This document shows, piece after piece, positions 26,178-34,687 of a stretch of DNA of 64,000 bases. Both the position numbers and the translations under genes were made by a program. Source of the DNA: Cytobacillus oceanisediminis (lineage in GTDB: Bacteria; Bacillota; Bacilli; Bacillales; Cytobacillaceae); assembly GCF_007830235.1 (NCBI RefSeq), contig NZ_VLKI01000014.1, forward strand, positions 59,453 to 123,452, given 5' to 3'. The notes below the pieces were generated by a model. That model worked only from the letters and a program-made list of their open reading frames with translations. It searched no databases and was not told where the DNA came from. Numbering within the stretch: the first letter of the stretch is position 1; the number at the start of each line of letters is the position of its first letter.

Positions 26178-27002
26178 CTAACAGAATGTAGTTCTCATGG
26201 CCAGCTCAGTCATCACCAGCATTGCCTGGTATGCTTCAAGAATGTCTTTTGCCTGATAGCGGACGGTGGTTGTATTCTCTTCAATCTCTGCGCCTGGCAT
26301 CAACGCTGCCCATTCTGCCTGGCCGTAATTGGCAAATTCAATTCTTAATACAGGGTTATCTGGCGGAACAAGGGGCTTGACGAGGTCTTTCTTTTTCAGC
26401 GCCTCTGCTGCTTTTTCTTTTAAAAGCTGCCCTGCTTTTGCCGGAGTCAGCGACTTTACCGCAGAACGGGAAATCGTTTCTTTTACAACAGCTGTCGTGA
26501 CATTTGGGATCAGCTTCTCCGCTTCCAATGCCGCCTGGTCATCTCCTGCAACCATTAACACTGGTACACCATGATAGCCAGCCACATAGGCGTTGAAGCC
26601 CATTTCACCTATTGCTGTACCATTGATATACATATGCCGTACGCCAAATATCATGGAGTGTGACATAACCCCTTTCATGGAAGCCCTTGCATGGTATCCG
26701 ACAAACATTGCACCGGCAAAGCTGGAATCCAGCCCCTGAACCATTGAATATGGTTTAACATCACCGGTAATCAGCTGTGTTTCAGGATGCATCCTTTCAA
26801 TTAGCAGATTATTCATTTTCGAGTGGCTATCATTCACAATAACCTCACTGCATCCTTCTTCAAAGGCAGTTGTGACAACATGATTTGCTTCATCGGTCAT
26901 GATCACTCTGCCCCGCTCATAATTATGCTTTGATGAATCTACATGGGTGTGGTCAGCCAGCCCTGTAATCCCTTCCATATCAACAGATAGATAAAGCTTC
27001 AT
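26178..27002 (-). CDS. dppA: D-aminopeptidase (M55)
   Basis: The 274-residue zinc peptidase is of family M55. Metal ligands fit Asp8 and Glu10 in SVDMEG, His in NDSH near 60, His in GYHARAS near 104 and Glu in AIGEMGFN near 133. The B. subtilis enzyme is a self-compartmentalising decamer that hydrolyses D-Ala-D-Ala-type peptides. Being first gene behind the promoter, it links import with breakdown of murein D-amino acids. A GGGGG site precedes the ATG. Confidence 0.95.
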   Translation of the reverse strand: MKLYLSVDMEGITGLADHTHVDSSKHNYERGRVIMTDEANHVVTTAFEEGCSEVIVNDSHSKMNNLLIERMHPETQLITGDVKPYSMVQGLDSSFAGAMFVGYHARASMKGVMSHSMIFGVRHMYINGTAIGEMGFNAYVAGYHGVPVLMVAGDDQAALEAEKLIPNVTTAVVKETISRSAVKSLTPAKAGQLLKEKAAEALKKKDLVKPLVPPDNPVLRIEFANYGQAEWAALMPGAEIEENTTTVRYQAKDILEAYQAMLVMTELAMRTTFC

Positions 27003-27044
27003 TCAGAATCCCCCAAATATTATATTATTATAGTATTTTTCTAT

Positions 27045-27075
27045 ATTATAGATTATTTTATATTTTCTGTAAACT
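27045..27075 (-). promoter_or_regulatory. dpp promoter with overlapping CodY-like box
   Basis: On the minus strand TTTACA (27073-27068) and TATAAT (27050-27045) are exactly 17 bases apart. The 15 bases 27075-27061 read AGTTTACAGAAAATA and match 12 of 15 positions of the CodY motif AATTTTCWGAAAATT. CodY bound there would cover the -35 element, as expected for an operon repressed in rich medium. Confidence 0.7.
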
Positions 27076-27128
27076 CTTCCAATAGTTTTCCAAATTGAGA
27101 TATTTGCAGTTCCCATTTTAAATGAAAA

Positions 27129-27175
27129 AAATCCAGCTATCGGAGAATTATAGTTCTTCTCTGATAGCTGGATTT
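27129..27175. terminator. Long terminator hairpin
   Basis: AAATCCAGCTATCGGAGAA is complementary (one mismatch) to TTCTCTGATAGCTGGATTT, with A and T runs outside. It ends the DUF3870 gene and insulates the dpp promoter. Confidence 0.85.
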
Positions 27176-27202
27176 CATCTGCGGAAAACAGAAAAAGCAG
27201 CT

Positions 27203-27520
27203 CTATTTATTCATAATTTGTGCGTATTTTATATGGGCATTTTTAAAAGCAACCATTAAGGCCTTTTGAGAGGAACCGAAGTAGCGGCTTTCAATTTCTT
27301 CCATCACCTTATCTACTTCTAATATGGATTTGCCTACAAATATCGATTTAATAAATAATGAGGTTAAATTAATGGTAGATGAACACTCTGCATCTACAAT
27401 TTCATCTGTTTCCCTATCGATTACAAGTGCTACAAAGAAACCATTATATTTTTGCATGATAGGATTGTTCAATGATGTCTTGCTGTCTCCGATAATATAT
27501 ACGGTTTTTTGCTGGTACAT
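27203..27520 (-). CDS. DUF3870 domain-containing protein
   Basis: The 105-residue soluble protein fits the DUF3870 family of unknown function: an N-terminal YIIGDSKTS, the central FVALVIDRETDEIVDAECSSTINL (about 29-52) and a C-terminal ALMVAFKNAHIKYAQIMNK. GGAGGCAAG precedes the ATG. It appears monocistronic, with a strong terminator behind it and an 11-bp inverted repeat about 90 bases upstream that may be its operator. Confidence 0.8.
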   Translation of the reverse strand: MYQQKTVYIIGDSKTSLNNPIMQKYNGFFVALVIDRETDEIVDAECSSTINLTSLFIKSIFVGKSILEVDKVMEEIESRYFGSSQKALMVAFKNAHIKYAQIMNK

Positions 27521-27607
27521 GAACTTGCCTCCTGCAGAACCGGATATTATATGAGGTATTTATGCGGTTAACATAAACATTCATTATAATGCATGGCCTA
27601 CACTAAA

Positions 27608-27637
27608 ATTGTAATACAACAGCAACTGTATTACAAT
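27608..27637. promoter_or_regulatory. 11-bp inverted repeat, possible operator
   Basis: ATTGTAATACA and TGTATTACAAT are perfect complements with an 8-base spacer. The symmetry and AT-rich half-sites resemble a dimeric repressor site (GntR-like), but no cognate regulator gene is adjacent. Confidence 0.55.
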
Positions 27638-27691
27638 CGTTTTTCAATACTTTTCTAAATATTTTATCAATTAACTCTATTAAACTTGCCT

Positions 27692-27814
27692 GTTAGTTTC
27701 CGCTTAAGAAGCTCAGCGATCCGCGGGCCCGGGAGCCTCCTCATGCAATAAGCCCGGGGTCTCCCTTTGACTCGCTCCTCACGCTGGAGTCTCGCACCTT
27801 CAGATCCAATCAAC
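27692..27814 (-). repeat. Dispersed GC-rich element, copy 1
   Basis: Minus-strand reading begins GTTGATTGGA, continues GGTGCGAGACTCCAGC and GGGAGACCCCGG, and ends near AGCGGAAACTAAC. The same skeleton appears at 36286, 48512 and 59088. It has no coding potential. Confidence 0.75.
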
Positions 27815-27866
27815 AGGGTTCCAAAATCATCATAAGGCTTCAACATAGCCTTTCAATTAAAAACCT

Positions 27867-29075
27867 TTAATTAACCTTTTGTCCTGCAATTTCCACTGCT
27901 TGCTCCAGCAGCATTTCTCCGCTCATGAGCTTCTCCCCGCCACCTTGTGCAAATTGAGGATTTCCGCCGCCTTTGCCATTAATCTTGTTTAAGAGAGCGG
28001 CAGCTAATTCCTTCATATTGATTTCAGAAAGCTGTCCCCTCGCACATACAAATTGCAGTTTATCCTCCGTCTCATTTACTAAAATAACGGCTGCATTGTC
28101 TGATTGTCCTGCAATAAGGTGTGCGAGCTTTTGCAATTCCTGAATGGAACGTTCCTGGTAGATTCCATTAATCAGTTTTTTGGATTCCCCTGCAGCTGCA
28201 CTACTGGCCATCTCCTTTGCTTCATAGGCTAAAAGGGCTTCTTTTGCTGCTTCCAATGCTTTTTCCAGGTCCTTTCCAGTTTCGATTAATCTTTTCCCAG
28301 CCAAAGGCAGCTCCTGTTCGGGAGCATTAAGCAGCTTGCTTAGCTCCTTCGTAATCCTGTGTTTTTGCTGAAGCTGTTTGAGAACCCTTCTGCCGCAGAC
28401 AAATTGCACACGTATTTTCTTTTTTTGCCGCTCCCACTCCAATATTTTAATGCTGCCCACTTGTCCAGTAGAAGATGGATGCGTTCCGCCGCAGCCGTTA
28501 TAGTCGTATTCAGGAATGATGACCAGCCGAATATCTTCGTTAACAGATAGCTGCTTGCGAAGAGGAAAATGCGCAGCTTCTTCAGCTGTTACCCACTTTG
28601 TTTCAATAGGCCGATTCTCAAGGATGATGGTATTGGCCAATCTCTCAGCTTCCTCCGTATGCCGTTCCGGCAGGTCGGCAGTATCCAAATCAATCGTTAA
28701 AATTTCTTTGCCCAAATGAAAGCTGACCGTTTTATAGCCATAAAGCTCTTCAAAGGCAGCAGATAAAATATGCTGGCCGGCATGCTGCTGCATATGGTCA
28801 AACCGCCTGTTCCAATCTACGTCACCAGATACTTTAGAATCAGAAATATCCAATTCTCTTTCTAAATAGTGGCGGATCTCGCCATCAACCTCTTCTACAT
28901 CGAGCACATTTACTCCATTAAGTGTACCCAGATCATGGGGCTGGCCGCCGCCAGTCGGATAAAAAGCTGTTTCCTTAAGTACAGCAAAAACCCTTTCCTG
29001 TCCATCCGTTCCCTGATGCAGCAATTCCGTTTTAAATGATCGTATGTATGGATCCTTGTAATAGATTTTATTCAA
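27867..29075 (-). CDS. Alanyl-tRNA editing protein (AlaX type, DHHA1 domain)
   Basis: The 402-residue stand-alone relative of the alanyl-tRNA synthetase editing domain hydrolyses mischarged Ser- or Gly-tRNA-Ala. Features are FYPTGGGQPHDLG (about 32-44), zinc motif HAGQH near 97, CGGTHPSSTGQVG near 193 and a C-terminal DHHA1 region with GGGNPQFAQGGG near 375. This is the long (AlaX-L) form. Two in-frame TTG codons are possible; the second (29075) lies nine bases after GGAAGG and gives the usual MNKIYYKDPY start. It is a single gene. Confidence 0.85.
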   Translation of the reverse strand: MNKIYYKDPYIRSFKTELLHQGTDGQERVFAVLKETAFYPTGGGQPHDLGTLNGVNVLDVEEVDGEIRHYLERELDISDSKVSGDVDWNRRFDHMQQHAGQHILSAAFEELYGYKTVSFHLGKEILTIDLDTADLPERHTEEAERLANTIILENRPIETKWVTAEEAAHFPLRKQLSVNEDIRLVIIPEYDYNGCGGTHPSSTGQVGSIKILEWERQKKKIRVQFVCGRRVLKQLQQKHRITKELSKLLNAPEQELPLAGKRLIETGKDLEKALEAAKEALLAYEAKEMASSAAAGESKKLINGIYQERSIQELQKLAHLIAGQSDNAAVILVNETEDKLQFVCARGQLSEINMKELAAALLNKINGKGGGNPQFAQGGGEKLMSGEMLLEQAVEIAGQKVN

Positions 29076-29183
29076 TTTAATCAACCTTCCTAGTCTATTC
29101 TATTATAAAACTAACCATTTAGCTTTTGGAGGTCAAGCAAACTCGTTAGTCAAGGGTAAATTATTAGTAATTTTACCCACCTG

Positions 29184-29209
29184 GTTTATAGCAGTTCTTA
29201 AAAAGGTAT
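29184..29209 (+). promoter_or_regulatory. Sigma-B-type promoter
   Basis: GTTTAT and AGGTAT, 14 bases apart, each match five of six positions of the sigma-B consensus (GTTTAA/GGGTAT). The downstream gene is a general stress protein. Confidence 0.55.
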
Positions 29210-29253
29210 GTACACCAATAGATAAGCAGCAAAAAACAAGGAGGATGATAACA

Positions 29254-30027
29254 ATGGCAACAAGCAAACATATTGTAGGCGCATATGATACAGAACAGGA
29301 AGCTATTCAAGCTGTAGAAAAATTAAGAGCTGAAGGATATCGTCCTGAGGATATTTCGGTAGTCAGTAAAAATCAAGAAGATGTAGATGCAGTTACAGAA
29401 GAAACAGGCACTAAAACAGAAGAAGGCTTAGCCGCTGGAGCCGCCACGGGCGGAGTTCTCGGAGGGTTAACTGGGCTTCTTGCAGGAGTTGGTGCATTGG
29501 CGATTCCTGGTATCGGACCAATCGTTGCTGCGGGACCAATCGCCGCCACTTTAACTGGTGCAGCAGTTGGCGCAGGGGCAGGTGGAATAGCCGGGGCTTT
29601 AATTGGGATGGGCATTCCAGAAGAAGAAGCTCACCGTTATGAAGCGGATGTTAAATCCGGGAAAATCCTTGTGTTAGTGGATCCTGAAACGAAATCTGCT
29701 GATTTTAATAACGGATATACCGACACTAACCGTACAACGCTTGAAGGAGATCGGACAACCTATACAAATGTTGATCCTTTAAATCCTGGCGAGCTTGATC
29801 GCGGAACGAATGCTTTCAAGGATGATACTCGAAACAGCAGCAGTGTTTGGACAGATGACAATCTTGATTCAAACCGTCCGTTAAGCGAAAACCTTGGGGA
29901 TACAACAGCGGATGACTTTACTGACCGCACTGTATCCGGCTATAACGATGAAGTGGATGTTCGCCGCAGAGACGCATACGACTTTGATAATGTAAGGGAA
30001 AATCAGAAAAACCCTTATAAAGGATAA
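29254..30027 (+). CDS. General stress protein (17M/YflT-like N-terminus)
   Basis: The 257-residue protein has three parts. Residues about 1-55 resemble the general stress protein 17M domain (HIVGAYDTEQEAIQAVEKLR). Residues 60-125 are a Gly/Ala zipper able to insert into membranes. The last 120 residues are acidic and Asn/Asp/Thr-rich, probably disordered. Homologues are induced by heat, salt or ethanol through sigma-B, and a sigma-B-like promoter lies upstream. The ATG at 29254, nine bases after AAGGAGG, is preferred to the ATG that overlaps the site. Confidence 0.82.
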   Translation: MATSKHIVGAYDTEQEAIQAVEKLRAEGYRPEDISVVSKNQEDVDAVTEETGTKTEEGLAAGAATGGVLGGLTGLLAGVGALAIPGIGPIVAAGPIAATLTGAAVGAGAGGIAGALIGMGIPEEEAHRYEADVKSGKILVLVDPETKSADFNNGYTDTNRTTLEGDRTTYTNVDPLNPGELDRGTNAFKDDTRNSSSVWTDDNLDSNRPLSENLGDTTADDFTDRTVSGYNDEVDVRRRDAYDFDNVRENQKNPYKG

Positions 30028-30059
30028 GTACTTTACGAGTAGAATATATAATATAAATG

Positions 30060-30093
30060 GGAGCTGCTTTCGATTAGAAAGCAGCTCCTTTTT
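30060..30093 (+). terminator. Rho-independent terminator
   Basis: GGAGCTGCTTTC pairs with GAAAGCAGCTCC, followed by TTTTT. Confidence 0.92.
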
Positions 30094-30249
30094 CCCGTCA
30101 TCATAGAGGCCCAAGTTGCAATACCCCTATTAAATTCCAGATTTTGCAGGCTTGTCCTTACTATTTTCAAAGTTATACTTAAATGTAATGGAATGGTAAT
30201 TTAATTTTAAAAATTATAAAGATGTTAAAAAGAGATACGGAGGGATATT

Positions 30250-30939
30250 ATGAGAAGGGTGTTGCCTGCACAGATTGTTTCTCATAGTCAATTTGGGTAT
30301 AAGAAAATTCCCGCAAGTGTTCAATGCGAGTGTCCAAAATGCAGTAAAACGAGCCTTTTTACAATAAAGGCTAATTATAATCATACAAGCAAGTCAAGCA
30401 TTCTTTCCCACGGGGTATGTTCGACCTGCAAGAAAGAATCAGTCTTTATTATGATTCTTAACCAAACCGATCAATTCAGCGAAGAAACTGCTCTTTATAT
30501 TTATGACCCCAACTCTGCCAAAGAACTCCTGACTCACCTTGAGAAAATTAAAGATATACCGGCTGATTTAACAAGAGCTTACCGATCAGCTTTAAACGTC
30601 AGCCAATCCAAAGATACAGTTGCTACTGCAGTCATGTCAAAACGGGTCCTTGAAAGTATCCTTAAAAACTTTCTAGGTGAAGAAATAAAAGGGCAAAATC
30701 TTTCAAAGCAATTTGAACAATTGCCAAAGCATGTTGATTTAGCAAGACCATTGCAATCCCTTAGCCAACTGGTCCAGCCGGGAAGCGCCTTTTACCAGAT
30801 GCTTGATCTTGAGAAGGATATAGATCAAGAAATGGCCGCTTTATTGATGGAGCTACTAGAGAGTTTAATAGAATATTTATTTGTTCTCCCAAATAGAATC
30901 GAATTTTTGCAGGCAAAGTTGGATCAAAAGCTCCGTTAG
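30250..30939 (+). CDS. DUF4145-like protein with zinc ribbon
   Basis: The 229-residue soluble protein has an N-terminal zinc ribbon built from CECPKC (about 26-31) and CSTCKK (about 58-63). The all-helical C-terminal half (VMSKRVLESILKNFLG near 120, and LLMELLESLIEYLF near 200) resembles the DUF4145 domain found in stand-alone and restriction-associated proteins. No nuclease or methylase gene is adjacent, so a defence role has no support here. A GGAGGG site precedes the ATG and a strong terminator follows. Function unknown. Confidence 0.65.
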   Translation: MRRVLPAQIVSHSQFGYKKIPASVQCECPKCSKTSLFTIKANYNHTSKSSILSHGVCSTCKKESVFIMILNQTDQFSEETALYIYDPNSAKELLTHLEKIKDIPADLTRAYRSALNVSQSKDTVATAVMSKRVLESILKNFLGEEIKGQNLSKQFEQLPKHVDLARPLQSLSQLVQPGSAFYQMLDLEKDIDQEMAALLMELLESLIEYLFVLPNRIEFLQAKLDQKLR

Positions 30940-30968
30940 CAAACTTATAAAACCTCTATAAAGCATAC

Positions 30969-31013
30969 AAAACCCCCTTATTGGCCACCCAAAGGTGCTA
31001 ATAAAGGGGTTTT
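30969..31013 (+). terminator. Rho-independent terminator
   Basis: AAAACCCC-CTTATT and AATAAAGGGGTTTT form a stem with T-rich flank; it can also serve the convergent small gene. Confidence 0.8.
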
Positions 31014-31032
31014 AAAGTATACTTTCGCGGAT

Positions 31033-31167
31033 TCATCCTGCCCATTGTTTTCTAACCTGGTCTTCTGCCTGTTTCACAATTTCCTCATCGCGGGCTTCTT
31101 TATTTGTGATGATATTGGTCTGATATTTCATTCCACCAAAATCAATCGTTACAGTAATTTCTTTCAT
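31033..31167 (-). CDS. BA3454-family small stress response protein
   Basis: A 44-residue open frame on the minus strand encodes a basic/acidic beta-alpha peptide: KEITVTIDFGGMKYQTNI, then NKEARDEEIVKQAEDQVRKQW. It fits the BA3454 family of very small Bacillus proteins annotated as stress responsive; molecular function is unknown. AAAGGAT precedes the ATG at a workable distance and the frame is free of stops. It is short, so homology search would settle it. Confidence 0.75.
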   Translation of the reverse strand: MKEITVTIDFGGMKYQTNIITNKEARDEEIVKQAEDQVRKQWAG

Positions 31168-31236
31168 ATCTCATGATCCTTTCTGGTTGTTATATTATAT
31201 AACTACCAACAAAGGCAGGTTTTAAAACCTCTTTCC

Positions 31237-31806
31237 CTAAAGCATGCTGAGTACCGATTTTGTATATCTTTCGAGCAGTGCATTCTTTTCTTCCGTTTTT
31301 AAGTTGTGATAGGGCCGATCATTTGGCAGAATGATATAACTTAAAAAGATCCCTCCAAGCTGTCTTGCACAAAGTTCTGTATCCACTGGGATTTCTTTTC
31401 TCTGAAAATGATGATCCAAAGCCTTTTTTATGCTATTAAAAATGATTTCCGGCAATTGCAGCTCTTCCGTCAAATTCCCCATCAAGCTTTCGGAAATAAG
31501 CATCCTGACCATTGGGGCATTTTCAGATAAAACATCAAGCCTGTTATTAATTACTTCCTTCAAAAAAACCTCTGTATTTTCCTCTTCAGCCAACTTCATA
31601 AGCTTCGCATCAAATTGAGTCTCGAGCACTTTCTTCATAACTGTTATAAAAAGGTTTTGCTTTGTTGAAAATTTGCGGAATAGCGTTATTTCCGCAACAT
31701 CTGCTTCCTTTGCGATTTCCTGTGTAGTTGCCTGAAATCCTTTTTTAATAAAAGCAGCAGCTGCCGCGGCTAGAATCTGCTCCGTTTTGTCTCTCACTGC
31801 TATCAC
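31237..31806 (-). CDS. TetR-family regulator
   Basis: The 189-residue regulator has an N-terminal helix-turn-helix (IKKGFQATTQEIAKEADVAEITLFRKFSTKQNLF, about 19-52) and a ligand-binding helical domain. The likely start is the GTG at 31806, which overlaps the stop of the exporter gene (GTGA); a second GTG nine bases on is an alternative. Being last in the exporter operon suggests autoregulation of the pump, with a near-palindrome at 34249-34268 as candidate operator. Confidence 0.88.
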   Translation of the reverse strand: MIAVRDKTEQILAAAAAAFIKKGFQATTQEIAKEADVAEITLFRKFSTKQNLFITVMKKVLETQFDAKLMKLAEEENTEVFLKEVINNRLDVLSENAPMVRMLISESLMGNLTEELQLPEIIFNSIKKALDHHFQRKEIPVDTELCARQLGGIFLSYIILPNDRPYHNLKTEEKNALLERYTKSVLSML

Positions 31807-33215
31807 CCTGTCACTTTAAGATCATTCTTCCCTCTTGATTTTATTTTCACAAAACGATCCAAAATAATCAATATTGCAGGCATAACGACCAAGGTACTTA
31901 TTAGGGCCAATGTGATATTAATAAGTGTCATTAATCCAAAATTGCTTAGAATTACAAAGTCTGATACCAGCAAGGCGCTGAACCCTCCAATCGTCGTCAG
32001 TGCAGAAGCAAAAATGGCTTTTCCTATTTTTTGATTGGCAACCTCCACAGCCTTATTGGCAATTAGCCCTTTCTTGCGCTCTTCATAATACCTTTCCATT
32101 ATTAATACTGTAAACTCTGTTCCTATCCCGATAATAAGGGCTCCCAAAGTTGCAGTTAACGGAGTATATTTGATATCCAGAAAAGCCATAGCGAGACCCG
32201 ACCATCCAACAATGAGGATAATAGGCAGCAATGGAATAAACGCTTTAACAGGGTGCCGGTAAATTAGCAATAGGCCCAAAAATACGAGTCCCATGCCAAG
32301 CAAGGTCATTTTGTATCTGCCTGTTGTTAAAGCCGTTACCATTTCAGCATCCAACACAGCCTTCCCCGTAATAGCCGTTTCAAGCCCCGGCTCTTTCCTA
32401 TCCTCCAAAAATATCCTTAATTCACTAATAAACTCTTGCAATTGCTGCGCTTCCAAGTGTTTTATGCCGACATTGATGACTCCTTTGGAACGATCCTCAT
32501 TTATTAAAAGTTTCAGTTGCCCATCCGGCATGTCATCAATTTGTTCTGATAACTCATCTCCTTTCGGCAGATCTCCTTCATTCATTTTCTTTAGAACACT
32601 TGTGATTGAATTTGTCTCGATAACCTCATCCGGAAATTCACTATCCAGCTCGTTTGTCACAGAATGAGTCCAGGCAAGACTTTCTTCAGACAGCACATCT
32701 GTCCCTTCATAAACAATGGATACCTGGTCAGTTGTCCCAACAATATCCCGCAGTCTATGAATATCCTCCAACTCCCGTGTATCCTGCGGCATAAATGTTT
32801 CAACATCCGTTTCCACCCCTGCATCCAAATCAGTCCATATCCCATATCCTGCTATCAAGAATGCAGAGATAAGGATCAACCATCGCCATTTAATAAACTT
32901 CCTTGTAAGAAAGGTAAGCAAAGCTTCAGTCTTAGAATTACCCTCTCTTGTTGTTTGGGATCTTACTTCTTTTGTGCCAAAAAAGGAATCTCTCGCAAAT
33001 AGGATTGGAAGCAAGAGAAAGACTCCCACAAAAAAGCTGACAACCATACCAACTGTCAGCATTTTTCCAAAATCCTGAATCATCGGCACAGGGGAAGTAT
33101 ACAGGGAAATAAATCCGAGCGCTGTTGCGATCAGAGCAGTCATGACAGCTGGTGTCATTTTAACAGTAGTTTGGTATAAACTCTTTTTAGCACGGCTTTG
33201 TACTTGTTTATTCAT
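31803..33215 (-). CDS. MMPL/RND exporter, C-terminal half
   Basis: The 470-residue protein carries the second part of an MMPL-type RND transporter. The end of the first membrane module (KMTPAVMTALIATALGFISLY near 25) is followed by a large extracytoplasmic domain and a complete second module with TATLGALIIGIGTEFTVLIMERYYEE near 335 and ASALTTIGGFSALL near 390. Starting ATG at 33215 overlaps the stop of the preceding gene in the sequence ATGAATAA, with GAGGAGG upstream inside that gene. In relatives these two pieces form one polypeptide. The break falls inside the first membrane module. Confidence 0.85.
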   Translation of the reverse strand: MNKQVQSRAKKSLYQTTVKMTPAVMTALIATALGFISLYTSPVPMIQDFGKMLTVGMVVSFFVGVFLLLPILFARDSFFGTKEVRSQTTREGNSKTEALLTFLTRKFIKWRWLILISAFLIAGYGIWTDLDAGVETDVETFMPQDTRELEDIHRLRDIVGTTDQVSIVYEGTDVLSEESLAWTHSVTNELDSEFPDEVIETNSITSVLKKMNEGDLPKGDELSEQIDDMPDGQLKLLINEDRSKGVINVGIKHLEAQQLQEFISELRIFLEDRKEPGLETAITGKAVLDAEMVTALTTGRYKMTLLGMGLVFLGLLLIYRHPVKAFIPLLPIILIVGWSGLAMAFLDIKYTPLTATLGALIIGIGTEFTVLIMERYYEERKKGLIANKAVEVANQKIGKAIFASALTTIGGFSALLVSDFVILSNFGLMTLINITLALISTLVVMPAILIILDRFVKIKSRGKNDLKVTG

Positions 33216-34218
33216 TTTGAGCCTCCTCTGCACTCATTTCTTCCGAATAGCGGCTCTGGAACTGAATCGCATAATCAATTCCCAAGCCAATTAGAATCGG
33301 AAAAACAGCCATTGAAACCATTGTAATCGGAATGCTAATCCATCCCATTAATCCGACTGTGCCTATGACGGCAGCCAGAATAATGCCAAGTGGAAGAATA
33401 CGCCAGCCTACTTTAAAAACAAGGGATAAAATGATAATCATGAATACTACTGATAGCATCATCATTTTCTGCATGCTTTCCTTCATGGATGCACGAATGG
33501 CATCGTCCAATACCGGCTTTCCGGAAACGAAAACATCCGCAGATTCAACTTTGTTTTCATCTAGAAAACTATTTATCTTTTCAACAATTTCACTTTTAGA
33601 AGAATCGGGTGCGCCTCCTTCAAATTTGATGATCATCATCATATGCCGCTCATCGACAACAACCTCTTCAAACAGACTTCGAAGCTGGCCTTCATCATCG
33701 TAGACCATATTCTCCAATGTTTCTTGCTTCTCAGGCAAACCTGGCTGTAAAACATCTGCATTGGCTGACATCAAATCCAATTTTCTGCTGATGGATGAAA
33801 GGTTCCCCCCCACTTTTTCCAAGCTGCCGCTAATTTCCTTTATTCCATCCTGATAAGTTTGAAATTTCTTATCTACCATTTGTTCAACAAGAGTGACAGG
33901 ACTGAGAATGCTGTAAATATCGTTTTCTGCAAGCAGTTCATTCTCCAGCCGTTTCATATGATTTAAATTTTGAACAGCTAGCAGATTATCTCTTCGGGCT
34001 TCATACATCACTATGACCGATTCACCGCCAAATTCTTTTTCCAGCTGTTCGTTCTCCTGATATACCCTAGATTCTCTGCTGACTAAAGTATCATTGCCAG
34101 TTGCCATTTCTATATTTTGCGCTCCAACTCCAGTTACAATAATGGCAGCAATTGAAAGCAGGATAGCCTTCATCGGATATTTCTCCAATATTCCCGCAAG
34201 CTTAATAAGGATCTTCAA
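33208..34218 (-). CDS. MMPL/RND exporter, N-terminal half
   Basis: The 336-residue protein begins with the first RND helix (EKYPMKAILLSIAAIIVTG), continues with the large extracytoplasmic domain (about 40-230), and then four membrane segments ending in GLGIDYAIQFQSRYSEEMS, the conserved family motif. The stop follows 12 residues later, so the sequence ends in the loop where one-piece homologues continue. Start is TTG behind GGGAGG. Either the two halves associate as separate chains, or a +1 ribosomal shift joins them. Confidence 0.85.
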   Translation of the reverse strand: MKILIKLAGILEKYPMKAILLSIAAIIVTGVGAQNIEMATGNDTLVSRESRVYQENEQLEKEFGGESVIVMYEARRDNLLAVQNLNHMKRLENELLAENDIYSILSPVTLVEQMVDKKFQTYQDGIKEISGSLEKVGGNLSSISRKLDLMSANADVLQPGLPEKQETLENMVYDDEGQLRSLFEEVVVDERHMMMIIKFEGGAPDSSKSEIVEKINSFLDENKVESADVFVSGKPVLDDAIRASMKESMQKMMMLSVVFMIIILSLVFKVGWRILPLGIILAAVIGTVGLMGWISIPITMVSMAVFPILIGLGIDYAIQFQSRYSEEMSAEEAQNE

Positions 34219-34248
34219 TCTATTTTCCTCCCTAGTTATTCATATTGT

Positions 34249-34268
34249 ATGTTAGTGATTACTTACAT
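34249..34268. promoter_or_regulatory. Candidate TetR operator
   Basis: ATGTTAGT-gatt-ACTTACAT is an inverted repeat with seven of eight arm positions complementary, just upstream of the exporter operon that ends with a tetR gene. Confidence 0.6.
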
Positions 34269-34456
34269 TTAATTATACAAACGCGTTTTAACTTTGGTGT
34301 GATTCAAATCACACTTTGAAAATAAAAAAGATGAAGTTACAGGAAATTCCCTACTTCAGCTAATAAATAATTAAATTAGAACTTTTTCTGCTAATCTGCA
34401 TATGTGAATGGAATAAAAAGCAAAGAATAATAGGTCCAGCTAAAATTTAATGTGTA

Positions 34457-34687
34457 TTATCCCAGGATAAACATAAGGATTAGAAAAACTAGCATGAGGA
34501 GATAAACAATTACTCTTTGCAATGACTGGGGGACTAATATTTTTCTGAGGAAATCTCCGTATTGCAGCACGCTCGTCATTTTCAGCGGCAGAATGGGGTT
34601 TTTGCACATTTTCACAAGGACGATTATTTTTTGATAACTGAAGTGGACGACAACTAATAAGAATAAAAAAGTCAGAATTAATTTCAT
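34457..34687 (-). CDS. Small two-TM membrane protein
   Basis: The 76-residue protein has an N-terminal membrane helix (KLILTFLFLLVVVHFSY), a basic middle section and a C-terminal helix (VIVYLLMLVFLILMFILG). AAAGGAGGGG precedes the ATG at ideal spacing, which argues strongly for translation. I do not recognise the family. It is transcribed divergently from the MFS gene. Confidence 0.65.
   Translation of the reverse strand: MKLILTFLFLLVVVHFSYQKIIVLVKMCKNPILPLKMTSVLQYGDFLRKILVPQSLQRVIVYLLMLVFLILMFILG

Noticed and set aside
30250..30939. Defence-system role for the DUF4145-like protein
   Set aside because: No nuclease, methylase or other defence gene is adjacent; neighbours are a stress protein and a tiny BA3454-type gene.
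33208..33215. Simple sequencing-error explanation for the split RND gene
   Set aside because: The overlap has a well-placed GAGGAGG and an ATG start, which a random indel would not supply. Error or recent mutation is not excluded, so it is kept as a finding to check.
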